A DNA stretch of 38,107 nucleotides. It comes from an uncultured Bacteroidales bacterium. Lineage in GTDB: Bacteria; Bacteroidota; Bacteroidia; Bacteroidales; Paludibacteraceae. The stretch lies in NCBI GenBank assembly GCA_937910305.1, contig CALEPS010000059.1, positions 1 to 38,107 on the forward strand. Reading direction: 5' to 3'. Below are positions 30,369 through 38,107 of the stretch, in pieces (within the stretch, counting starts at the first letter, position 1; every line of letters begins with the position of its first letter). The position numbers were made by a program, and so were the translations under genes. The notes under the pieces were generated by a model that searched no databases, had not been told where the DNA came from, and worked only from the letters and a program-made list of their open reading frames with translations.

Positions 30369-33300
30369 ATGAGCAAAAAGATTTTATTTTTAAGTAGTGC
30401 AAAACTGACAGCCATTTCTATTGGTCTGTTGTTGGCTGTGTTCTGCACAATCGGTATGTCCTTCACTCCCGCCGAGGAAGGGGATAATGTGGGCAATCCC
30501 AACGATTCCACATACGTCTCCGGACCGAGACGAGGGCATAGTACCAATGCTTGTACTGGGAAAGAGACAAATACAAACGATTATGCAAAAACGATAGCTG
30601 TTTCCTTGGGGAATGGAACGGTATATGTGTCTACTTCCCAAACAGAACGAATAGGTCAAACAGGAACAACAGGTACGCCCGGCGAGGCAAATAGTACTTC
30701 CTATATTACATGGAATTGTGGAGCGGTTAAGGCAAATGATACACAGATAAAATATTGCTGGGCAATTCCAAAAACAGGTTACCATTTTCTTAAATGGACT
30801 AAAAACTCAGACGGCTCAGGTTCAACATCAACAGAGAATCCATATAGTTTCTCTGTAACAGCAGCCTCGGAAAATGAAAGTAGTCCTACAGAAGGGAAAA
30901 TATATGCGGTCTTTGAGGCGAATCCAACTTATACGGCTACATTTAAAGTGGCAACAAATGGTTCTTATACATATCAATATGGAACCAATGCTGCAGTAAC
31001 GGTAACTACGGAGCAATCTGTAACAACAAACATGAACTTTGCTTTAACAGCAACTCCGGCATCTGGGTATAAAGTGTTTGGGTGGTATACATTAAGTGGA
31101 ACAACAAAAACGTATTTTGAATATTTATCCACATCTGTACCATCCTACGCTTTGGAGGGAAACACAACTATAGGTGTAGATTTTGTACCTTCTTCTCTAG
31201 CTCTTTTTACTATAAAAGGAACATCATCCGTATATGCGGATTTGAATGAGGCGGCAACTGCTGCTGCATCTTCTAGTTCCAAAATTGTAGTTCCTACGTC
31301 CAATGGTACGGTACCTGCAGGAAATTATACTATTCCTGCAAATGTAACATTGTTGATTCCTTTTGATGCAGCATACACTTGCTATACAACGACTCCGGAA
31401 GATCCATGTGTCGCCCCAAGTGGATTAGGAGTATTTCGCAAACTAACATTGGCAAATAATGCAAAAATTACTGTTGCTAATAAAGGAGCTATCAGCGTAA
31501 GTGCTATGTCTCAAGGAGGACAACCTTATGGAGGTAGTGTTCATGGTAAATATGGGCAAATAGATATGAAAGCAGGCTCTACCATTACACTTCAAGATGG
31601 TGCCAGTCTATATTGCTGGGGATACATTACCGGAGCAGGTGAGATTACAGCCCAAAGCGGTTCGAAAGTATACGAAGACTTCCAAGTAGCATGTTGGCGA
31701 GGAGGTTCTGCTGCAAGCGGAATGGTGAACAATGAAAAAAAAGTGTTTCCACTTGCACAATATTACATTCAAAACATAGAGGCAAAAACTATCTTTAATG
31801 CGGGGGCTTTAGAATATGCTTTCACATCAGTTAGTATTAATAGTACATCGACATCCACTACTGCTCAGATAGTCGGAACAACTTCAGGACTGTTTCAAAT
31901 ATCATCGGGAACTTTGACGAAATGGTATAATTACACTGACGATAGGCAAATGTACCAATTAGAGGGAAATGCTGCATTAGGAACAGTGCAGATATCGGTT
32001 AGTGTATCTTTTGTGAGTGCTGACATTAAATCCCAGGACTATGTTCTTCCTTTAACAAATAATATGAATATAACAGTTAAGTCCGGCACCATGTCATGCA
32101 ATCAGAAAATAGCAATACTACCTGGAGCAAAAATTGTTGTTAATGAAGGTGCAAATGTCTCTCTTGGAACGGATAGTGAATTGTATGTATATGATAAAGA
32201 TGAATGGCCCAATGATGGTACTACAGCCTTTAACTATCCTAATGTGGCGTTTAAAAAGGTGAATTATACACCGAGCACAATTACGACGCCACGTACCTAT
32301 GCTAATATGAACGATGCTGTTATGGATATTAACGGCACGTTAACAACTGGAAGTGGACATTTTTATACCACTCAAGGTAAGGCCAATATTTGTTCTTCAA
32401 ATGGTACGGGCAAGGTAATTTGGAAAAAAGCACCGGCTAGTGGTACCCCTGCCGCTGGTTCGAAAGACTATACTTATCAGGCAACTCAAAGCGGAACTAG
32501 CATCTCCTATACGAGTATCCCAATTACCCCTGCCCAACTCCATAACGATGAAACTTTATACCCCAGCCCTTATAATTATACTGCAACAGCGGGGACTGCT
32601 GCCAGCACTACGATTGAATATCACCATGGTCACTGGGGATGGGCTACTATTTGGGTCGACACGGATGGTTCTACCATCCTACATCGCGAATTGGGACAGA
32701 ATCAGCCGCAAGCAAACTACACATACACCCCTGAAAGTGGATACGAATTCGATGGATGGAGTACCACAACGGACGATACAAACAAAGAAACCGTACATAA
32801 AGCAACCGTTCACCCGTTGATTACTCAATATACCATAACGGTGCTTTCCGATGGCAATGGTACGGTTTCCGGCGGAGGAACATTCGACGAGAATTCGGTC
32901 CAATCTATATCTGCAACTGCAAATACGGGCTATCATTTTGATCACTGGAATGATGGAAATACGAATAACCCGCGCTCGATTACCATCACTGGAAATATAA
33001 CTTATACAGCAACGTTTGCTCCGAATACAAACACTGCTTATACAGTAAAACATTTCTTGCAGAATATAGATGGAACTTATCCTTCCGAGCCGGAAGAGAC
33101 AGACAACCTTACCGGAACAACGGGAGCAAGTGTTACACCGGCTGTTAAATCCTATCCCGGTTTCACCGCTCCGGCTACGCAGACAGCAACTATATCGGCT
33201 GATGGTTCATTGGTTATCACGTACCAATACACCCGCAATAGTTATACCCTCACATGGGATGCCAATGGCGGTGAGTTATCAGGTGATTACACAACCGGTT

Positions 33301-35108
33301 CTGTGAAATACGGAGCTCCCATCACACCTCCTACCGCCATTCGCGATGGTTATGATTTTGCTGGTTGGAACGAGACACCGGCGACTACTATGCCGGCGGA
33401 AGCAAAGACCTACACAGCGCAGTGGACGGAGGAGCCGGGAGAATATCTGGATATAGTGGACGCTGCGGATAACTCCATCACAATCAACATGACTCCATTC
33501 CCCCTCTCAGGATGGCCTTATCAAGTAAATGAAGTAGTTTATCGTCGTACGATCTCGGGGGAGGGCACTCCGTGCAATGCGGACCGCACCATTACGATCT
33601 CGCACTCTGCTGCACCGGGTGATCCTTTGATTATCTCAGTAAAGAACGGCGCAGGCTATGCTACGGAGCTAAGCCGCCATAATTACTACGTGCCTTTCGT
33701 ATATGAGTCCGACGCCACTTTGTCCGGAACGAACAGCAAGAGTATCGTCTTTGTCCGTAACGGTGTGCTGACGGTTAACGGAGAGCAGACTGCTAAAGCA
33801 ATCTATGTGGCTCCAGAGGCGGAATTGAATATCGCTCAAGGAGGAACACTCACGGTAGAAAAACTGGTGCTCCGTACCTCACCATGGTCGGCAGCAATAC
33901 TGACGAAAACCGGCACACTGACTGCTACGAAGGTTTATTATAGCCGCCAAGTGGCTGACAACTCCGGATATTTCCAATTCGGATTGCCACTCTCTACAAC
34001 CTGCAATGTTAATGCAGTGACCCTCTCGGACGGATCTACACCTACTTATGGTTCGGCATGGATGCTGAAATCATATAGCGAATCTCTTCGTGCGGAAAAC
34101 GGAGCAGCGGATGATCCTGAAACCCGGAATAACTGGGTAATGCTTGCTGGAACGCAGCCTGTGTCGGGAAGTGTCGGATATGAGATGTATTCCGCTTCGA
34201 AATATTATCGTGAGTTCTATTTCCCGGTTAGTCTGAATCAGGTCACTACGTCTGTAAGAGTATTTTATACGGCAGATGGAGCTGCGGGTTCTGCTCACGC
34301 AGGATGGAATATCATATGTTCGCCTTTAACAAGCCGTTATTCTAATACCGATGTAGACCCTGTACAAGGACTGAAAGTAAGTTGGCTACAAGATGATGGT
34401 TCGTATAATCAGGAGATACCAACTACGATCCCGCCGGCAATCCCATTCTCTTACCAGGCTTCTTCTACCGGTGATGCTCTCTATTTTAATGAGGCACCAT
34501 TGGCACAGCATATAGCTGCTCGTCGTACTAATAACAGCACGACGGAAACAGAATGGATTCATATTGATATCCAGGATACGAAGGGCAAGGGAGATCATAC
34601 CAGTCTCTTTGCGCATCCGGATCGTTTCGAGGCTACTTATGAGACAGGCATCGATGTGGCTAAACAGTCGCTCACCGCTTCGCGCGCAATAATCTATAGT
34701 TCGCACGCGTACGGAGACATGGCGTTTGCCGGTGTGGCTGATTCGCTGCTGGAGAGCGGGGTCGCCCTCACGGTTTATAGCCCGAAATCGCAAGAACTGA
34801 CTTTCTCGCTCCGCGATAATGATTGGCTCAACCGCATGGAGTCGGTATGGCTGATTGATAAACAGGAAGGCATGCGACTGAACCTGCTGAACGGCTATTA
34901 CACATTCAATGCGCCGGAAGGCACTACACGCGGACGGTTCTTCATTCAAGGTCAGTTTAAGGCGCCAAACATTGCGACAAAGTTAGAACCTGTCTCCGAC
35001 TCCTCTTCTAATGGCACAAAAGCCCGTAAAGTATTGATTGGTCAGAAGATGTATATCATCGTCAATGATCAGATGTTTGATGCTACCGGAAAACAAGTAA
35101 CGAAATAA
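30369..35108 (+). CDS. Large surface protein with InlB-type and related repeats
   Basis: 1,579-residue exported protein. An N-terminal signal segment (LTAISIGLLLAVFCTIGMSF, ~12-31) has a somewhat long n-region. Residues ~190-270 form a repeat of the 'bacterial repeat' kind (GYKVFGWYTLSG). Residues ~280-660 are Ser/Thr/Asn-rich beta structure resembling a beta-helix (ITLQDGASLYCWG). Residues ~820-890 repeat the GYHFDHWNDG type, ~890-955 resemble MucBP, and ~958-1022 are a Listeria-Bacteroides InlB B-repeat (LTWDANGGELSG, GYDFAGWNE). The rest (~1030-1545) is Bacteroidales-type C-terminal beta structure. It ends with the shared tail in diverged form (QKMYIIVNDQMFDATG). Adhesion or matrix roles are typical of such repeats but not shown. 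The next gene follows 24 bp later and is probably cotranscribed. No consensus promoter was found upstream. Confidence 0.82.
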   Translation: MSKKILFLSSAKLTAISIGLLLAVFCTIGMSFTPAEEGDNVGNPNDSTYVSGPRRGHSTNACTGKETNTNDYAKTIAVSLGNGTVYVSTSQTERIGQTGTTGTPGEANSTSYITWNCGAVKANDTQIKYCWAIPKTGYHFLKWTKNSDGSGSTSTENPYSFSVTAASENESSPTEGKIYAVFEANPTYTATFKVATNGSYTYQYGTNAAVTVTTEQSVTTNMNFALTATPASGYKVFGWYTLSGTTKTYFEYLSTSVPSYALEGNTTIGVDFVPSSLALFTIKGTSSVYADLNEAATAAASSSSKIVVPTSNGTVPAGNYTIPANVTLLIPFDAAYTCYTTTPEDPCVAPSGLGVFRKLTLANNAKITVANKGAISVSAMSQGGQPYGGSVHGKYGQIDMKAGSTITLQDGASLYCWGYITGAGEITAQSGSKVYEDFQVACWRGGSAASGMVNNEKKVFPLAQYYIQNIEAKTIFNAGALEYAFTSVSINSTSTSTTAQIVGTTSGLFQISSGTLTKWYNYTDDRQMYQLEGNAALGTVQISVSVSFVSADIKSQDYVLPLTNNMNITVKSGTMSCNQKIAILPGAKIVVNEGANVSLGTDSELYVYDKDEWPNDGTTAFNYPNVAFKKVNYTPSTITTPRTYANMNDAVMDINGTLTTGSGHFYTTQGKANICSSNGTGKVIWKKAPASGTPAAGSKDYTYQATQSGTSISYTSIPITPAQLHNDETLYPSPYNYTATAGTAASTTIEYHHGHWGWATIWVDTDGSTILHRELGQNQPQANYTYTPESGYEFDGWSTTTDDTNKETVHKATVHPLITQYTITVLSDGNGTVSGGGTFDENSVQSISATANTGYHFDHWNDGNTNNPRSITITGNITYTATFAPNTNTAYTVKHFLQNIDGTYPSEPEETDNLTGTTGASVTPAVKSYPGFTAPATQTATISADGSLVITYQYTRNSYTLTWDANGGELSGDYTTGSVKYGAPITPPTAIRDGYDFAGWNETPATTMPAEAKTYTAQWTEEPGEYLDIVDAADNSITINMTPFPLSGWPYQVNEVVYRRTISGEGTPCNADRTITISHSAAPGDPLIISVKNGAGYATELSRHNYYVPFVYESDATLSGTNSKSIVFVRNGVLTVNGEQTAKAIYVAPEAELNIAQGGTLTVEKLVLRTSPWSAAILTKTGTLTATKVYYSRQVADNSGYFQFGLPLSTTCNVNAVTLSDGSTPTYGSAWMLKSYSESLRAENGAADDPETRNNWVMLAGTQPVSGSVGYEMYSASKYYREFYFPVSLNQVTTSVRVFYTADGAAGSAHAGWNIICSPLTSRYSNTDVDPVQGLKVSWLQDDGSYNQEIPTTIPPAIPFSYQASSTGDALYFNEAPLAQHIAARRTNNSTTETEWIHIDIQDTKGKGDHTSLFAHPDRFEATYETGIDVAKQSLTASRAIIYSSHAYGDMAFAGVADSLLESGVALTVYSPKSQELTFSLRDNDWLNRMESVWLIDKQEGMRLNLLNGYYTFNAPEGTTRGRFFIQGQFKAPNIATKLEPVSDSSSNGTKARKVLIGQKMYIIVNDQMFDATGKQVTK

Positions 35109-35132
35109 GTAATAAGGTATTAGTCTAAGATA

Positions 35133-35927
35133 ATGAGACAAGAAAAGAGAACTCCCCGCTTGGGGATGATATTGGTTCTGTGTGCCGCCGTGGCTGCTAT
35201 ATGGCTGACAGCGGTATATGGAACTTATAAGGAGACCCAATATACGAAGTACGATGTGCGGGTAAGCCCCGGCTCGGCGAACTATGGCACCCATTCATCC
35301 GTTGCTATGCCCATAGTGTCAACCGCGCATAGAAGCACTATACCGATGGTAAGCGGCACTGCCGTGCGCAGCTATGCTCATAGCGGGCATGCGTCTTACG
35401 CCCAAACCCCGCCAACCGTAACCCCTATCTACACCACTTCGTCGGCTAAGGTGCAAAACATCGGTTCCGGCAGTGGCGGAGGAGGTGGAACAGCTTCCTC
35501 TTCCGGCAGTCGGGGAGCCTCCTCACGCGGAATGTCCTATAGCGGAGGCAGCATGTCTATGCCTATTTTGTCTGTGAATAGTTCGTTGTTGGCAACGTCC
35601 TCTGTATCCGCAGCAGAAGCATCCGCACCACGTGGTATAGGACCAAGAAAAATCAAAGACAATGGCGATGGAGAATATCAGGGCGAACCAAACGGCTCTG
35701 GAAAATACTGGGATGAAGAAGAAGGTTGGGTGGACTTATTTGTCGGTGCTATTAAAATTGAAGGCGGCAAAGTGTATCAATGTACCAGCGTCTCTCCTAT
35801 AGTATGGACCTATATGCGTGATCAAGAAGATCCTTCCGTTCCCCTCGGCACCACTCCGTGGCTTTGGATGCTCCTCTTGGTTCTGGGCTATGGAGTCTTC
35901 AAAGCAAGAAAGCGGAGTTGCCTGTAA
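35133..35927 (+). CDS. Ser/Gly-rich exported protein with C-terminal membrane anchor
   Basis: 264-residue protein, family not recognised. One membrane segment near the N-terminus (GMILVLCAAVAAIWLTAV) serves as signal or anchor. The middle (~45-165) is low complexity, rich in Ser, Gly, Ala and Thr (GSGSGGGGGTASSSGSRGAS). An acidic patch (NGDGEYQGEPNGSGKYWDEE) precedes a small beta-rich part. The C-terminus is tripartite: PLGTTP, a hydrophobic helix (WLWMLLLVLGYGVF) and a basic end (KARKRSCL), like CTERM-type sorting signals. This suggests recognition by a processing enzyme or simple anchoring. It is probably the partner of the giant protein encoded just upstream. A terminator follows at 35,950-35,975. 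Confidence 0.72.
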   Translation: MRQEKRTPRLGMILVLCAAVAAIWLTAVYGTYKETQYTKYDVRVSPGSANYGTHSSVAMPIVSTAHRSTIPMVSGTAVRSYAHSGHASYAQTPPTVTPIYTTSSAKVQNIGSGSGGGGGTASSSGSRGASSRGMSYSGGSMSMPILSVNSSLLATSSVSAAEASAPRGIGPRKIKDNGDGEYQGEPNGSGKYWDEEEGWVDLFVGAIKIEGGKVYQCTSVSPIVWTYMRDQEDPSVPLGTTPWLWMLLLVLGYGVFKARKRSCL

Positions 35928-35949
35928 GTTCGCAAGAACATTCGCAAGA

Positions 35950-35975
35950 AAAATCGCTCTTTGGGCGATTTTTTT
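35950..35975 (+). terminator. Rho-independent terminator after the surface-protein pair
   Basis: AAAATCGC (35950-35957), loop, GCGATTTT (35965-35972) running into a T-tract to 35,975. Confidence 0.85.
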
Positions 35976-35992
35976 GTGCTATTTGCATTAAT

Positions 35993-36024
35993 TTTGAATT
36001 TTGAATTTTGAATTTTGAATTTTT
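35993..36024 (+). repeat. 7-bp GAATTTT tandem repeat overlapping a promoter
   Basis: Four perfect copies of GAATTTT with a partial leading copy, immediately upstream of and overlapping the -33 box of the next promoter. Confidence 0.88.
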
Positions 36025-36037
36025 TGTTGTACTTTTG
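36007..36037 (+). promoter_or_regulatory. Promoter of the small membrane protein gene
   Basis: TTTG at 36007-36010 lies inside the heptamer repeat; 19-nt spacer; TACTTTTG at 36030-36037. The ATG follows at 36,047, so the leader is very short. Confidence 0.8.
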
Positions 36038-36046
36038 CGGCGGATT

Positions 36047-36565
36047 ATGGCTTCGAAGATATACAAAATACTGAAAGAACCGCTGGTTAGGCATTTTATA
36101 TTTGTGCTGGCAGCGATTGTGGCAACGGCTTTTTTGCCATCCAAGCCTATATTTTCCTTCCAGAGCGACAAGGGTATTATATACGAACGCAGTTTCAGCA
36201 TGGACCGGCACCAATTTGTAGTCACCCAGACGGATTTGGCCACCGGCGCAGAACATGTAACCGCCACCATGTCGGTCAACGGATTGTATTACTGTTATCT
36301 GGGCATGTTATTCGGCAGTATTGCCTGCATGCTTTGTTTCTTCAGTCGGAGAAAAACTGTTAAGGTTTGCCATTTCGTCATAGCGGTAGCCGGTTTATAC
36401 TATGGTCTGGCTGTTTTTTACGCCCTGCGCATTGCCGACCAGTATTATGCTACGCTCTTTCCCACGATAACAATTATCCTGCCCGCTATCGTCATACAAA
36501 TGATGTTGCTCACAAGAAGGAATATTCTGCGAGCAACAAGAGAAGAGAACGAAGAAGGGGATTGA
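36047..36565 (+). CDS. Four-helix membrane protein, possibly DUF4293-like
   Basis: 172-residue protein starting MASKIYKILKEPLVRHFIF. Four hydrophobic segments: FIFVLAAIVATAFL (~18-31), LYYCYLGMLFGSIACMLCFF (~78-97), VCHFVIAVAGLYYGLAVFYAL (~105-125) and ITIILPAIVIQMMLL (~136-151), with an extracytoplasmic loop between the first two. The overall plan and position resemble DUF4293 proteins of Bacteroidetes, but no strict signature was recognised. The start is fixed by the promoter at 36,007-36,037; an upstream in-frame ATG would lie before the -7 box. Function unknown. Confidence 0.72.
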   Translation: MASKIYKILKEPLVRHFIFVLAAIVATAFLPSKPIFSFQSDKGIIYERSFSMDRHQFVVTQTDLATGAEHVTATMSVNGLYYCYLGMLFGSIACMLCFFSRRKTVKVCHFVIAVAGLYYGLAVFYALRIADQYYATLFPTITIILPAIVIQMMLLTRRNILRATREENEEGD

Positions 36566-36600
36566 TTTGGGTGAGCACAAACGATTTTTTCTGCTAAAAT

Positions 36601-36632
36601 CTTGCACAAGTCGGAAAAAAGCAGTACCTTTG
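36601..36632 (+). promoter_or_regulatory. Promoter of the CNNM-type transporter gene
   Basis: CTTG at 36601-36604, 20-nt spacer ending in A-tract and GCAG, TACCTTTG at 36625-36632; ATG 17 bases later. Confidence 0.85.
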
Positions 36633-36648
36633 CACTCGATTTTAGATT

Positions 36649-37752
36649 ATGGGACTACTTTTATTGTTTTTAATCGGCTCTATGGCCATCAGTTTTTTGT
36701 GCTCCGTGCTGGAGTCGGTACTGATGTCCACCTCCCTCAGCTATATCAATCTGCGGGAGGAAGAAGGCTATGGGCCGGCATCGCTCATGAGCAGTTACAA
36801 GGAGGATACAGGAAGACCGTTAGCAGCCATCCTCTCGCTCAATACGATTGCTAACACGATTGGTGCTGCCGGAGTGGGTATGCAGGCCACTACGGTGTTC
36901 GGCTCCAAATGGTTCGGATTGGTATCCGCCATTACAACTATCCTTATCCTCGTCTTTTCGGAGATCATCCCGAAAGTGATCGGTACTACCTACTGGCGCG
37001 AACTGATGGGATTCACGGCACGGACCATCCGGATCCTGATCTTTGTGTTATACCCGCTCGTGCTCTTGGTGGAGTTGATCACGCGTATATTCCCCGATAA
37101 CGAAGACGAACCATCCGTATCGCGCGAGGAGGTCCTGTCGATGGTCAATGTAGGCGAAGAAGAAGGTGTGGTGGATGAGGACGAGAATAAGATCTTCTCC
37201 AACCTCATGCGCCTGGATTCTATCCATGCCTACGACGTGATGACACCTCGTGTGGTTGCCAAGACGGCGCCGGAGAGCATGACCCTCCGGGCTTATTACG
37301 ACAACGACGAATACGACCATTTCTCGCGTATCCCGTTGTATAAACCGGAGGCACCGGAATATATCACAGGTTATATCCTGCGCAACGATGCGCTGGAGGA
37401 CCTGACGGAGGACCATTTCCGCAAGACGCTCGGCAGTATCAAACGACCGCTGCCGGCGTTTGACCAGGACCTGACGCTCGGAGTGATCTTCGACTCCATG
37501 CTCAAGCAGAAGAGCCAAATAGCCCAGGTCATCGACGAATATGGTATGTTCGTCGGAATCCTGACGCTCGAAGACATCATCGAGACCATTTTCGGGCTGG
37601 AGATCATAGACGAGAACGACACGGTGATTGACATGCAGCAATACGCCCGTGAGAGATGGGAACAGAGACAGAAGAAATACAAAAAGGTGGAAGTAAAAAC
37701 CGCACCGGAACCATCTGCGGGAAATACCGACTCTGCTACGACTGAACCCTAG
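36649..37752 (+). CDS. CNNM/HlyC-CorC family transporter with CBS pair
   Basis: 367-residue inner-membrane protein. Residues 1-~140 form the DUF21 (CNNM) domain with four membrane segments (FLCSVLESVLMSTSLSYI, NTIANTIGAAGVGM, LVFSEIIPKVIGT), the fold of CorB/CNNM Mg2+ exporters. Residues ~190-325 are two CBS motifs (VMTPRVV, FSRIPLYKPEAPEYITGYIL, AQVIDEYGMFVGILTLEDI). The CorC_HlyC domain seen in longer relatives is absent; the C-terminus is a charged tail instead (RERWEQRQKKYKK). Predicted to move Mg2+ or a related cation under control of adenine nucleotide at the CBS pair. Its stop codon lies within the first unit of an 11-bp tandem repeat, and smpB follows 64 bp later without an obvious promoter of its own. 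Confidence 0.9.
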   Translation: MGLLLLFLIGSMAISFLCSVLESVLMSTSLSYINLREEEGYGPASLMSSYKEDTGRPLAAILSLNTIANTIGAAGVGMQATTVFGSKWFGLVSAITTILILVFSEIIPKVIGTTYWRELMGFTARTIRILIFVLYPLVLLVELITRIFPDNEDEPSVSREEVLSMVNVGEEEGVVDEDENKIFSNLMRLDSIHAYDVMTPRVVAKTAPESMTLRAYYDNDEYDHFSRIPLYKPEAPEYITGYILRNDALEDLTEDHFRKTLGSIKRPLPAFDQDLTLGVIFDSMLKQKSQIAQVIDEYGMFVGILTLEDIIETIFGLEIIDENDTVIDMQQYARERWEQRQKKYKKVEVKTAPEPSAGNTDSATTEP

Positions 37753-37781
37753 ACCATACCTAGACCATACCTAGACCATAC
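37749..37781 (+). repeat. Three perfect 11-bp tandem repeats before smpB
   Basis: The unit CTAGACCATAC is present three times; the first unit contains the TAG stop of the upstream transporter gene. Confidence 0.9.
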
Positions 37782-37816
37782 CTGGGGTATTTAAACGACA
37801 ATTACCTGCTATCAAT

Positions 37817-38107
37817 ATGCGCAAAAGCAGCAACGTACATATAGAAAACAAACGGGCACGGTTTGAGTACATCATCTTAGACCGCTATACCGCCGGTATC
37901 CAGCTTTTCGGTACGGAGATCAAATCCATCCGGGAGGGGAAAGCCTCTCTGGTTGATTCGTGGTGCGCCATCGAGCACGGAGAACTGTATGTCAAACAGA
38001 TGCACATAGCCGAATACCGATTCGGCTCATTCGCTAACCACGAAGCCAAACGGGACCGCAAACTGCTGCTGCAACGGCGTGAGATCCGTAAGTTAGAGAA
38101 AGCCACG
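37817..38107 (+). CDS. smpB: SsrA-binding protein SmpB, 3' end off the window
   Basis: Cytoplasmic tmRNA-binding protein needed for trans-translation and rescue of stalled ribosomes. 97 codons are present of about 150. The start MRKSSNVHIENKRARFEY is followed by the SmpB core: AGIQLFGTEIKSIREGKASL, then ELYVKQMHIAEYRFG and the HEAKRDRKLLL motif. The tmRNA gene is not in this window. Probably read through from the transporter gene upstream. Confidence 0.97.
   Translation, partial: MRKSSNVHIENKRARFEYIILDRYTAGIQLFGTEIKSIREGKASLVDSWCAIEHGELYVKQMHIAEYRFGSFANHEAKRDRKLLLQRREIRKLEKAT

Overview
The window looks like a chromosomal segment of a Bacteroidales bacterium. The grounds are promoters of the Bacteroidetes type (TTTG, 19-20 nt spacer, TAnnTTTG) in front of many genes, Bacteroidetes-typical families (DUF4294, DUF5606, DUF4874/DUF4832, a TrpB2-type tryptophan synthase beta chain, short ProS), and large exported proteins that share a common C-terminal tail. 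The genus is not resolved; Paludibacteraceae-like Bacteroidales would fit. No rRNA, tRNA, CRISPR array, transposase or prophage was found.

Layout. 1-2,984: the str operon on the minus strand (rpsL-rpsG-fusA, fusA running off the edge) with its promoter. 2,985-3,828: a repeat-rich gap. 3,829-11,051: two very large exported beta-helix proteins on the plus strand, the second fused to a purple-acid-phosphatase-like metallophosphatase, with an unlisted 50-aa Gly-rich peptide gene between them. 11,052-14,914: a four-gene minus operon (exported DUF4874/DUF4832 protein, HAD phosphatase, NahK-like sugar kinase, CBM9-like protein) that reads like a carbohydrate-handling unit. 15,097-24,042: housekeeping genes (proS, DUF4294, MATE, mrp, CPBP protease, zinc-ribbon coiled coil, nif3, DUF5606, trpB2). 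24,285-24,660: a strong promoter driving a long structured non-coding RNA with alternative 3' hairpins, followed by a PaxB/Pyr4-like membrane protein. 25,409-28,737: a module bounded by an exact 46-bp direct repeat, holding a YoeB-type toxin-antitoxin pair, lgt and an overlapping phosphoethanolamine-transferase-like gene. 28,766-30,105: an AAA/DUF4143 ATPase broken by one frameshift. 30,369-35,927: a 1,579-aa repeat-domain surface protein paired with a Ser/Gly-rich protein that has a C-terminal membrane anchor. 36,047-38,107: a small membrane protein, a CNNM-type CBS transporter and the start of smpB.

Three patterns cut across the window. First, short tandem repeats with a 7-bp period (sometimes 8 or 11) lie between genes and also inside coding sequences in frame, adding short peptides to Mrp, TrpB, the CPBP protease and others. 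Second, promoters share more than the known boxes: an A-tract plus GCAG sits directly before the -7 element, and two divergent gene pairs carry nearly identical ~70-bp bidirectional promoters. Third, four unrelated exported proteins end in the same ~25-residue tail, which suggests a common export or sorting route.
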